NCBI GenBank assembly: GCA_024639415.1
Contig: JAHEIK010000257.1
Coordinates: 560-6,018, forward strand
Direction: 5' to 3'
Length of the DNA stretch: 5,459 nt
Source of the DNA: Planctomycetota bacterium
Lineage (GTDB): Bacteria; Planctomycetota; PLA2; JAEUHO01
The notes under the pieces are model-generated. The model was given only the letters and a program-made list of their open reading frames with translations. It searched no databases and was not told the origin of the DNA. Both the position numbers and the translations under genes were made by a program. Below, piece after piece: positions 1 to 5,459 of the stretch. How positions within the stretch are numbered: position 1 is the first letter of the stretch; each line of letters starts with the position of its first letter.

Positions 1-181
1 AAACCCCGTGGGCGCGGGTGCGGTAGCGGGGATTCGGAAGCTGTGAGGTGCGGAGGTCCACGCACTTGTGCCGGCGAGGCGGGCCGGGGAGCCGAAAGGG
101 GCGGCTATTGGGGCCTGGTTGGCCGCAGATTCATATCCCTGCGCGATCCGGGGTCGCCGCTCTAGGCTGCTTCCACCAACC
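1..181. other. Leading non-coding stretch, no gene supported
   Basis: No convincing gene is visible here on either strand. One + frame stays open from position 1 to a TAG at 163-165, but many of its codons end in A or T, unlike the strongly G/C-ending codons of the genes downstream. Another + frame ends at a TGA at 44-46 after 14 mostly G/C-ending codons; it could be the tail of an upstream gene but is too short to judge. The only short element I would single out is the TAGGCT hexamer at 163-168, described separately. Confidence 0.5.
163..168 (+). promoter_or_regulatory. Possible -10 element (TAGGCT) for the GAF-like gene
   Basis: TAGGCT matches the TAnnnT form of a -10 element and ends 13 bases before the ATG at 182. 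No TTGACA-like -35 box sits at the usual distance. The same 8 bases, TAGGCTGC, recur at 678-685 before the helicase gene. If it is used, transcription would start around 175 and leave a leader of only a few bases. The call rests on position and recurrence only. Confidence 0.35.
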
Positions 182-676
182 ATGCGCCGATCCTCCGTCT
201 TCCCCGTCCTGTTCCAGCTCGCGGCTCGAGCGCCCAAGCTCGGGCCCGCGGCCTTCCAGACCCGTCTCGCGACGAGTCTCGCCAACCACTACGGCGCCCT
301 GTCGTGTGCCCTGCACACGGACGCCACGGGCTGGGCCTCGGCCGCCGCCGATCCGGCTCCCGTCGTGGCGCAGCTCTCCCGGCTCGATCGGGCCCGCCTG
401 GAGACCATCGAAGCGCGGCTGGTGAAGCACACGGTCGCCGAGAAGCGCATGCGCAGCGCGCTGGACCTGGACGACGGCAGCGATGTGGACGAGTTCCTCT
501 CCTCCCGCCTAGGCGTCTTCGACATCTTCGCCTTCCCGCTGCACGACGGGGACGCGCCCTTCGCCGTGTTGGTCCTCTACCTGGGTGAGGACTCACAGCA
601 TCTCGGCGAGGCGGACATCCAGGCGCTGTCGGCGCTGGGCTACCTCGCACCGCTCGTGGCGACCGAGCAGGAGTAG
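182..676 (+). CDS. Small GAF-like domain protein
   Basis: This encodes a predicted soluble cytoplasmic protein of 164 residues with no signal peptide or membrane segment. The N-terminal half (about 1-50) looks helical. The C-terminal half (about 112-162) has the pattern of the end of a GAF domain: a hydrophobic strand around FDIFAFPLHDG, a second strand PFAVLVLYL, an acidic turn, then the helix EADIQALSALGYLAPLVA. GAF domains usually bind small ligands or mediate dimerisation in signalling proteins; no ligand can be inferred. At this length it would be a stand-alone sensor-like module with no kinase, GGDEF or other output domain. The ATG at 182 was chosen over an in-frame GTG at 68 because codons between them lack the G/C third-base bias and because of the -10-like hexamer at 163. 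There is no Shine-Dalgarno. The gene ends 13 bases before hrpB. The open frame is convincing; the GAF label is tentative. Confidence 0.7.
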   Translation: MRRSSVFPVLFQLAARAPKLGPAAFQTRLATSLANHYGALSCALHTDATGWASAAADPAPVVAQLSRLDRARLETIEARLVKHTVAEKRMRSALDLDDGSDVDEFLSSRLGVFDIFAFPLHDGDAPFAVLVLYLGEDSQHLGEADIQALSALGYLAPLVATEQE

Positions 677-677
677 G

Positions 678-683
678 TAGGCT
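678..683 (+). promoter_or_regulatory. Possible -10 element (TAGGCT) for hrpB
   Basis: TAGGCT begins one base after the TAG stop of the preceding gene and ends six bases before the GTG start of hrpB at 690. That is the distance expected between a -10 box and a transcription start, so a transcript from here would begin at or next to the start codon. No -35 box is evident. The site is squeezed into the 13-base gap between genes, so it may be chance, with hrpB instead co-transcribed with the upstream gene. Confidence 0.35.
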
Positions 684-689
684 GCGGGC

Positions 690-3245
690 GTGAGCCGACG
701 CCCGCCTTCTTCCGACGCCTCCGCGGCGCCCCGCGAGCCGCTGCCCGTCGACGCCGTCCTGCCGGACCTGCTGCGTGCTCTTGGGACGGCCGGCGGGGTC
801 GTGCTCCAGGCGCCCACCGGCGCCGGCAAGACCACGCGTGTGCCGCCCGCCCTGCTTGATGAAGGACTGCCTGGTGAGGTGCTCGTGCTCGAGCCGCGGC
901 GCGTTGCGGCGCGGGCGGCCGCGCGACGGATCGCACAGGAGCAGGGTGTGCGTCTCGGCGAGGAGGTCGGCTACGAGGTCCGCTTCGACCGGCGCGTCTC
1001 GGCCCGTACGCGCCTGCGGGTCGTCACCGAGGGCATCCTGCTGCGCATGCTGCAGGACGACCCGCTGCTCGCGCGGGTCCGTGCGATCGTGTTCGACGAG
1101 TTCCACGAGCGCAGCCTCGCGTCCGACCTCGCCTTGGCGTTGGCGCAGCGCATCCGCACCTCCGTTCGCACGGATCTGCAGATCGTCGTCATGTCGGCGA
1201 CGTTCGATCCGCAGCCCATTGCGGCCTTCCTCGGCGACGTCCCCGTGGTGGCGAGCGCGGGCCGCCTCTTCCCCGTCGAGATCGAGCACGCGCCGGCGGA
1301 CGCGGGCGTGCGCATCGAGCGCTCCGTGCGCTCGGCCGTGCTCGACGTGAGCAAGCGCAGCGTGGGCGACATCCTGGTGTTCCTGCCCGGGATCGGTGAG
1401 ATCCGGCGCTGTGCGCGGGCGCTGGAGGACCTCCACGGAGTCTTGGACTCAGACGTGCTCGAGCTGCACGGCGAGCTGCCGCCCGAGCGCCAGGACGCGG
1501 CGCTCGCCACCGGCGGACGGCGCAAGATCGTCCTCTCGACGAACGTCGCGGAGACGTCGCTGACGCTGCCCGGGGTGCGAGCGGTGGTCGACGCGGGCCT
1601 CGAGCGCCTGCCGCATGTGGATCCAGCCGTGGGGCTGCCGCGGCTGGAGCTCGTGCGGTCCTCGCGCGAGTCCGCCGACCAGCGCGCAGGCCGCGCGGGG
1701 CGCACGGCTCCGGGGCTCTGCGTGCGCCTCTGGAGCCGCAGCGAGGATGCGCGCCTCGCGCCGCGACGTCCGCCGGAGATCCTCCGGGCCGATCTCTCCG
1801 ATGCGGCCCTGCAGCTCTACGCCTGGGGCGAGCGCGACCTGCTGCACTTCCCCTGGTTCGAGGCCCCCGCGTCCGGTGCCCTGCAGGCGGCCGATGCCCT
1901 GCTCTCGCGTCTCGGCGCGCTGGAGGACGGGCGCCTCACCGAGACGGGGCGGGCCATGGTGCGCCTGCCGGCCCACCCGCGGCTCGCCCGCCTGCTCAGC
2001 GAGGCACACACGCTGGGACACGGGAAGCGGCTGGCACTCGCAGCCGCGCTGCTCGCCGAGCGCTCTCCCTTCGCGCGGCTCGCTCCCGGCGCGGCTGTGG
2101 ACCACGATTCCGTATCGGACGTGCTCGACGCCGTGGAGGCGCTGGAGGGTTTCGACGCGACCGGCCGCCTCGACCGCGGTGCGCGCACACTGCGCCGAGG
2201 ACCGGCGCGGCAGATCCTGCGGGCACGGGATCAGCTCGTGCGCGCTCTCGGTTCCTGCCCGCGCGGTGAGGACGCGGACGACGCCATCTTGCGGGCCGTG
2301 CTCGCCGCCTACCCGGACCGCGTCGCGCGCCGCCGCTCGTCAGGTGAGACCCGGGCCGTGATGGTGGGGGGGCGGGGCGTGCGGCTCGCCGCCGAGTCTG
2401 CGGTCCACGAACCGGAGCTCTTCGTCTGTGTGGACGTAGATGCCGGCCGCCGCGGCGAGCGCGCCGAAGCGCTCGTGCGGAGTGCGTCGGGCATCGAGCG
2501 CGCGTGGCTCAGCCAGCGTGCGCTGCGCAGCGAGGAGCGCGTGTCCTTCGACGCAGCCCGCAAGGCCGTGACCGGTCGCCGGCTGACGCTCTGGGAGGAC
2601 CTCGTGCTCGAGGACGTGGCGCTGCAGGTGCGGCGCGGACCGGCAGTGGAGCGCGTGCTGGCCGCGGCGGCGAGCGAGGATCTCACCGCAGCCCTTGCGC
2701 TGGAGGACGACGCCGTCGCCTCCCTGCGCACACGCGTGGCCTGCCTGCGTGCTTGGCGCCCGGAGCTCGACCTGCCCGACCTGGGGGAGGAGCGGCTGGT
2801 GGGGTTGCTGCTCGAGCTGGTGCGCGGCTGTCGTTCGTTCGCCGACCTGCGGCGCCGGCCGCTGCTCGACCACCTCCGCGGGGCGCTCAGCTGGGAGCAG
2901 CAGCAGGTGCTCGAGCGCGAGGCGCCCGAGCGCCTCCAGGTGCCCAGCGGCAGCAACATCCGCCTGCGCTACGAGGCTGGACGGCCTCCGGTCCTCGCCG
3001 TCCGCATCCAGGAGGTCTTCGGCCTGCACGAAACCCCCCGCGTGGCGGGCGGTCGCGTGAAGGTGCTCATGCATCTCCTTGCGCCCAACGGCCGGCCGCA
3101 GCAGATCACCGACGACATGCCGTCCTTCTGGTCCAACACCTACGCAGGCGTCCGCGCCGAGCTACGCCGGCGCTACCCCAAGCACGCTTGGCCCGAGGAC
3201 CCGCGCACGGCACGCGCCCAGCGGCGGCCGGGCCGCAGGCGCTGA
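690..3245 (+). CDS. hrpB: ATP-dependent DExH-box helicase HrpB
   Basis: This is an 851-residue superfamily 2 DExH helicase of the HrpB family, predicted cytoplasmic and NTP-driven; its physiological substrate is poorly defined in bacteria generally. The motifs appear in order: Walker A TGAGKTT (43-49, K47), Ia EPRRVAARAAARRIA (68-82), Ib TEGILLRML, II DEFH (136-139), III SAT (169-171), V STNVAETSLTLPG (283-295) and VI QRAGRAGR (331-338). An HA2-like helical region follows (about 365-460). The C-terminal HrpB region carries PSGS (752-755), PPVLAVRIQEVFG and RYPKHAWPEDP (828-838), the family hallmark that separates HrpB from HrpA and DEAH/RHA helicases. Length is normal and no motif is missing. 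GTG at 690 is the start because PVDAVLPDLL, conserved near the HrpB N-terminus, begins at about residue 19 and no better start lies nearby. There is no Shine-Dalgarno. The next gene starts 67 bases downstream. Confidence 0.96.
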   Translation: MSRRPPSSDASAAPREPLPVDAVLPDLLRALGTAGGVVLQAPTGAGKTTRVPPALLDEGLPGEVLVLEPRRVAARAAARRIAQEQGVRLGEEVGYEVRFDRRVSARTRLRVVTEGILLRMLQDDPLLARVRAIVFDEFHERSLASDLALALAQRIRTSVRTDLQIVVMSATFDPQPIAAFLGDVPVVASAGRLFPVEIEHAPADAGVRIERSVRSAVLDVSKRSVGDILVFLPGIGEIRRCARALEDLHGVLDSDVLELHGELPPERQDAALATGGRRKIVLSTNVAETSLTLPGVRAVVDAGLERLPHVDPAVGLPRLELVRSSRESADQRAGRAGRTAPGLCVRLWSRSEDARLAPRRPPEILRADLSDAALQLYAWGERDLLHFPWFEAPASGALQAADALLSRLGALEDGRLTETGRAMVRLPAHPRLARLLSEAHTLGHGKRLALAAALLAERSPFARLAPGAAVDHDSVSDVLDAVEALEGFDATGRLDRGARTLRRGPARQILRARDQLVRALGSCPRGEDADDAILRAVLAAYPDRVARRRSSGETRAVMVGGRGVRLAAESAVHEPELFVCVDVDAGRRGERAEALVRSASGIERAWLSQRALRSEERVSFDAARKAVTGRRLTLWEDLVLEDVALQVRRGPAVERVLAAAASEDLTAALALEDDAVASLRTRVACLRAWRPELDLPDLGEERLVGLLLELVRGCRSFADLRRRPLLDHLRGALSWEQQQVLEREAPERLQVPSGSNIRLRYEAGRPPVLAVRIQEVFGLHETPRVAGGRVKVLMHLLAPNGRPQQITDDMPSFWSNTYAGVRAELRRRYPKHAWPEDPRTARAQRRPGRRR

Positions 3246-3246
3246 G

Positions 3247-3297
3247 TGCGCACGCCGGGGCAGGCCGGGTAGCATGGCGGCCACGCTGGTGTGCGCG
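3247..3297 (+). repeat. Inverted repeat between hrpB and the HEAT/toroid gene
   Basis: The arms at 3247-3256 and 3288-3297 can pair over 10 positions, counting two G-T wobbles, around a 31-base loop. The loop contains the TAGCAT hexamer and a smaller GGCC/GGCC pair (3263-3266 with 3279-3282). No T-tract follows, so it is not a classic intrinsic terminator. It ends just before the Shine-Dalgarno of the next gene. In DNA this GC-rich, stems of this size arise readily by chance, so function is uncertain. Confidence 0.2.
3270..3275 (+). promoter_or_regulatory. Possible -10 element (TAGCAT) for the HEAT/toroid gene
   Basis: TAGCAT lies in the 67-base gap after hrpB, preceded by CGGG. It ends 37 bases before the ATG at 3313, leaving room for a leader that includes the Shine-Dalgarno at 3300-3306. 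A transcription start near 3282 would be expected. No convincing -35 box is seen 16-18 bases upstream. It matches the TAGnnT pattern found before the other three genes. Confidence 0.4.
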
Positions 3298-3299
3298 AC

Positions 3300-3306
3300 G
3301 GAGGAG
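3300..3306 (+). promoter_or_regulatory. Ribosome binding site GGAGGAG
   Basis: GGAGGAG ends six bases before the ATG at 3313, which is near-ideal spacing. It fixes the start of the exported HEAT/toroid protein there rather than at the longer in-frame openings that run back into hrpB. A signal peptide begins exactly at this ATG, which supports the same choice. Confidence 0.8.
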
Positions 3307-3312
3307 CGGCCG

Positions 3313-5304
3313 ATGCGGAGGATCCTCTGCGCTCTCGTTCTCGGCTTCGCTGCCGCGGGCACGGCCTGCGCCGAGGACCTCGGCGACCTGAAGGCACGCT
3401 TCAAGCGCGAGAAGGGTCGTCCCTACGCTGCGCGCATGGACACAGTGAAGGCCATCGCTGCGCTCGCGACGGACGAGGCGGCGCGCTTCCTCTTGCAGGT
3501 CATCGACGACGACGAGGACCAGTCGATCCGCCTCAACACGATCCATCAGGTGGCGAAGATGCCGCAGCGGCTCGTCTTCGAGCGTCTGCTGCGGCACGTC
3601 CGCTCGCGGGACAGCAGCCTGCGCTCGACGGCGTTCCACGCCATCGCCTACAACCGCAAGGAGGCCCTGCCCGAGGACCTGATCAAGTCGATCCTGGCCG
3701 GTACGGACCAGAACATGCGCTCCAACCTGCTGCGCTACTTCGCGCGCCGGGCGGACCCGCGCTTCGTTCCCGAAGTCGAGCGCTTCCTGGCGGACTTCCC
3801 CAAGGGCGCTACCTCGCTCACGTCGATCCTGGTGCAGGCCAAGACGCCCGCCGCGGCCCGCATCCTCGTGCGCATCTACGACGACACCCGCAAGTACGAC
3901 CGCGACCAGGTGTCCGGCATGTTCGTCGCAGCGGAGCCGAAGGTACGCGGCGTCCTGCTCGACGTGCTCGCCGGCGGGAAGCGCCGTCTCGTGCTGCGCG
4001 CAGCCGTGCTCTGTCGGCGCGCCCAGGTGAAGGAGGCGGAGCCGGCGCTTGTGGCTGCGATCCCGAAGCAGGACACCGAGCTGCACGCTGCGCTGATCGA
4101 GGCCCTCGGAGCCATCGGCGCGTCCACGGTGCCGGCGCGCGCGGCCATCCTCGCCTCCCTCGTTGCGCGCAGCCCCGAGGTCCAGGCGGCCGGTGCGCGC
4201 GCCCTGCGCGGCGCACCGTTCCCCGAGGCCGTGCCCGCGCTCGCGAACCTGCTGGAGTCGACGAAGGACCGCCTCGTGGCCGCCGAGACGGCCGTGACGC
4301 TCGAGCGCATCACCGGACAGCAGTACGGCGATCGTGCGGACCTGTGGCGGCGCTGGTGGGCGACGCACGGCCGCGACTTCGACTTCACGAAGGTGAAGCC
4401 CGCGGCCGGCGGCGCCGTGCCGCAGGTGCTGGTCGATCTCGCGATCGAGCGTGGTGCTGCGGCACTCAAGGCGCTGCGGCAGGACAAGCCGCCGTGGCTG
4501 TACGCCAGCCACGGCCAGGGCACCACGGCACTCGTGGTCCTCGCGCTCCACGCCGCCGGCTTCAAGCGCAGAGACAAGGCGGTCAAGGCGGGTGTGAGCT
4601 ACCTGCTCAAGGCGCCCGTCCCCGACAAGACCTACGACATCGGCCTCGTGGCCATGGCGCTCGAAGCCGTCGGCGGCAAGCGGCACAAGCGCCGGATCAC
4701 GGAGTGCGCCCGCGCCCTCATGGCCTCGCAGAACAAGGCCGGGCTCTGGGGCTATCCCAGCGGGAACGGCGACAACTCCAACACGCAGTACGCCGTGCTG
4801 GGTCTCCGTGCCGCTGCTCGGGCCGGGGTGAAGATCCCCAAGCGCGTCTGGACCGGCGTGCGCGATCACTTCTACGCGGCCGTCGGCAAGGATGGCGGCT
4901 GGACCTATCCGATCCGCAACCCCGCGCACTCTTCCGCGAGCATGACGGCGTCGGGTGTGTGCTGTCTCCTGATCTGCTTGGAGCGCCTGACGCTCGACGA
5001 CGAGGAGGGGCGCACGCTGCAAAGCGCGATCGAGAAGGGCTACGCGGCCCTCGGCGCCTTGATGAAACTCGACAAGGACTCGCTGTACACGCTGTACGGC
5101 ATCGAGCGCGCCGGGGTCCTGGGCGGGCGCTCCAGCATGGGCGGCAAGGCCTGGTACGCACCGGGCGCAAAGCGCCTCGTCGAGGAGCAGCGCCGCGATG
5201 GGCAGTGGGCCGGGACGTACCACCCAGCGGTGGATACGGCGTTTGCGATCCTGTTCCTCAAGCGTGCGACGGTTCCGGTGGCCGCGGCGATCACCGGCCG
5301 CTGA
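3313..5304 (+). CDS. Exported HEAT-repeat protein with a squalene-cyclase/prenyltransferase-like toroid domain
   Basis: This is a 663-residue predicted exported protein. Residues 1-20 form a signal peptide: basic MRR, a hydrophobic core, and a likely cut after ACA (18-20). C19 lacks a good lipobox, so a lipoprotein is less likely. Residues about 25-330 are paired amphipathic helices of HEAT type, with repeat turns such as DEDQSIRLNTI and SPEVQAAGARAL. A linker with ITGQQYG (333-339) and WRRWW (345-349) follows. Residues about 370-655 resemble the alpha/alpha toroid of squalene cyclases and prenyltransferases. Two QW-type motifs (Q-x3-G-x-W) are at 473-479 and 626-632, a related DGGW is at 527-530, and GDNSNTQYAVLGL and DTAFAILFL are also present. 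I see no DxDD cyclase acid, no GCGEQ thioester and no clear zinc-ligand set. It is therefore more likely a structural or binding protein than a terpene cyclase. The partner is unknown. Confidence 0.9.
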   Translation: MRRILCALVLGFAAAGTACAEDLGDLKARFKREKGRPYAARMDTVKAIAALATDEAARFLLQVIDDDEDQSIRLNTIHQVAKMPQRLVFERLLRHVRSRDSSLRSTAFHAIAYNRKEALPEDLIKSILAGTDQNMRSNLLRYFARRADPRFVPEVERFLADFPKGATSLTSILVQAKTPAAARILVRIYDDTRKYDRDQVSGMFVAAEPKVRGVLLDVLAGGKRRLVLRAAVLCRRAQVKEAEPALVAAIPKQDTELHAALIEALGAIGASTVPARAAILASLVARSPEVQAAGARALRGAPFPEAVPALANLLESTKDRLVAAETAVTLERITGQQYGDRADLWRRWWATHGRDFDFTKVKPAAGGAVPQVLVDLAIERGAAALKALRQDKPPWLYASHGQGTTALVVLALHAAGFKRRDKAVKAGVSYLLKAPVPDKTYDIGLVAMALEAVGGKRHKRRITECARALMASQNKAGLWGYPSGNGDNSNTQYAVLGLRAAARAGVKIPKRVWTGVRDHFYAAVGKDGGWTYPIRNPAHSSASMTASGVCCLLICLERLTLDDEEGRTLQSAIEKGYAALGALMKLDKDSLYTLYGIERAGVLGGRSSMGGKAWYAPGAKRLVEEQRRDGQWAGTYHPAVDTAFAILFLKRATVPVAAAITGR

Positions 5305-5353
5305 GCGGACGGCGTGAACCGATCCTGAACCACCGCTGCGGCGCGCGCCCCGA

Positions 5354-5364
5354 TAGGGTAGAGT
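5354..5364 (+). promoter_or_regulatory. Possible -10 element (overlapping TAGGGT and TAGAGT) for the 3' partial gene
   Basis: Two TAGnnT hexamers share a base here: TAGGGT at 5354-5359 and TAGAGT at 5359-5364. The second ends 31 bases before the ATG at 5396. A CTGAAC at 5325-5330 is the nearest -35-like sequence, but it is 23-28 bases away, too far for a standard spacer. Position and similarity to the other upstream hexamers are the only support. Confidence 0.35.
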
Positions 5365-5380
5365 GAACGTAGGAAGTGAG

Positions 5381-5391
5381 AGGAGCAGGAG
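5381..5391 (+). promoter_or_regulatory. Ribosome binding site, two AGGAG copies
   Basis: AGGAG occurs at 5381-5385 and again at 5387-5391, ending 10 and 4 bases before the ATG at 5396. Either copy could pair with the 16S rRNA tail, and both fall inside a purine-rich run. This supports 5396 as a true start despite the short visible reading frame. Confidence 0.65.
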
Positions 5392-5395
5392 CCGC

Positions 5396-5459
5396 ATGGA
5401 GGCTCGCGTTCGCCTGGACGAGGCCGACCGGCTACGAGCCCTGCGTGATCTCGAGATCC
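5396..5459 (+). CDS. N-terminal fragment of a gene running off the window, possibly GAF-domain sensor
   Basis: An ATG with a good ribosome binding site opens a frame that stays open for the remaining 21 codons and continues past the window edge. The visible peptide is helical and charged and contains LDEADRLRALRDLEI. This resembles the common lead-in of GAF-domain signalling proteins (the E-x-x-RLxALRxLxIL pattern that normally precedes DTPPE and a GAF domain). The resemblance covers about 15 residues only, so the product is a guess; many charged helices look similar. Codons end mostly in G or C, as in the upstream genes. It is on the same strand, 91 bases after the HEAT/toroid gene. Confidence 0.6.
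   Translation, partial: MEARVRLDEADRLRALRDLEI

Larger units (their letters stand above)
5305..5395. other. Intergenic gap between the HEAT/toroid gene and the 3' partial gene
   Basis: This 91-base spacer is poorer in G/C toward its right end (about 5353-5390) than the surrounding genes. The stop region contains only a 4-bp CCGC/GCGG hairpin at 5299-5309 with no T-tract, so I do not call a terminator. The right half carries the TAGnnT hexamers and the purine-rich ribosome binding site of the next gene. Confidence 0.6.

Noticed and set aside
68..181. N-terminal extension of the GAF-like gene from GTG 68
   Set aside because: Codons here lack the G/C third-base preference of the rest of the gene, there is no ribosome binding site, and the extension would place the -10-like hexamer inside the coding region.
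162..1436. A 424-codon open frame on the - strand across the GAF-like gene and the start of hrpB
   Set aside because: It lies antisense to conserved HrpB helicase motifs, spans two + strand genes and has a low-complexity Arg/Gly/Pro-rich composition: a composition shadow.
3079..3312. Longer start for the HEAT/toroid gene from ATG 3079
   Set aside because: It would overlap the conserved C-terminus of hrpB by more than 160 bases and bury the signal peptide. ATG 3313 has an ideal Shine-Dalgarno and begins the signal peptide.
3313..5304. Calling the third gene a functional squalene-hopene cyclase or a farnesyltransferase
   Set aside because: Only the fold-type QW motifs are present. The DxDD motif and a clear zinc-binding set were not found, and the HEAT half and signal peptide do not fit those enzymes.
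5299..5309. Terminator after the HEAT/toroid gene
   Set aside because: The hairpin is only 4 bp with a 3-base loop and no T-tract follows it.
3291..5366. A 691-codon + strand frame overlapping the HEAT/toroid gene
   Set aside because: It is Arg/Ala-rich with no domain, and overlaps a gene with strong motif and start-site support. It is an out-of-frame shadow.
3106..5397. A 763-codon open frame on the - strand opposite the HEAT/toroid gene
   Set aside because: GC-rich genes with G/C-ending codons leave few stops on the opposite strand. Its translation is rich in Arg, His, Gly and Gln with no recognisable domain, while the + strand has a signal peptide, a ribosome binding site and clear motifs.
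1..5459. CRISPR arrays, tRNA or rRNA genes, insertion sequences, attachment sites or a defence cassette
   Set aside because: No regularly spaced direct repeats, cloverleaf-like sequence, transposase or integrase motifs, or known defence domains were seen. The recognised genes are ordinary chromosomal types.

Overview
The window is very GC-rich (roughly 70% by eye) bacterial DNA. It holds three complete genes and the start of a fourth, all on the + strand and closely packed. No genus can be named from it. The best hint is the third gene, a secreted HEAT-repeat protein joined to a squalene-cyclase/prenyltransferase-like toroid, an architecture I associate with Planctomycetota and related GC-rich phyla. 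That assignment is an inference.

Layout: positions 1-181 hold no convincing gene. Positions 182-676 encode a small 164-residue protein with a GAF-like C-terminal half. Positions 690-3245 encode a full-length HrpB-type DExH-box helicase; this is the secure identification in the window, with every superfamily 2 motif intact and the characteristic HrpB C-terminus. Positions 3313-5304 encode a 663-residue exported protein: signal peptide, HEAT-like helical repeats, an ITG...WW linker, then an alpha-toroid with two QW-type motifs but no recognisable catalytic signature. From 5396 a fourth gene runs off the end; its first residues resemble the lead-in helix of GAF-domain sensor proteins.

The genes do not form an obvious pathway. 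A cytoplasmic GAF-like protein, an RNA-helicase-family protein and an exported repeat protein look like ordinary chromosomal neighbours rather than a dedicated system. A TAGnnT hexamer, a plausible GC-rich -10 element, lies just upstream of each of the four starts and, by eye, nowhere else on the + strand. This suggests each gene may have its own promoter. The first two genes lack Shine-Dalgarno sequences and may be leaderless; the last two have good ones. I saw no mobile element, CRISPR array, tRNA, rRNA or defence cassette, and no strong evidence of an undescribed system. The least characterised item is the HEAT/toroid protein.
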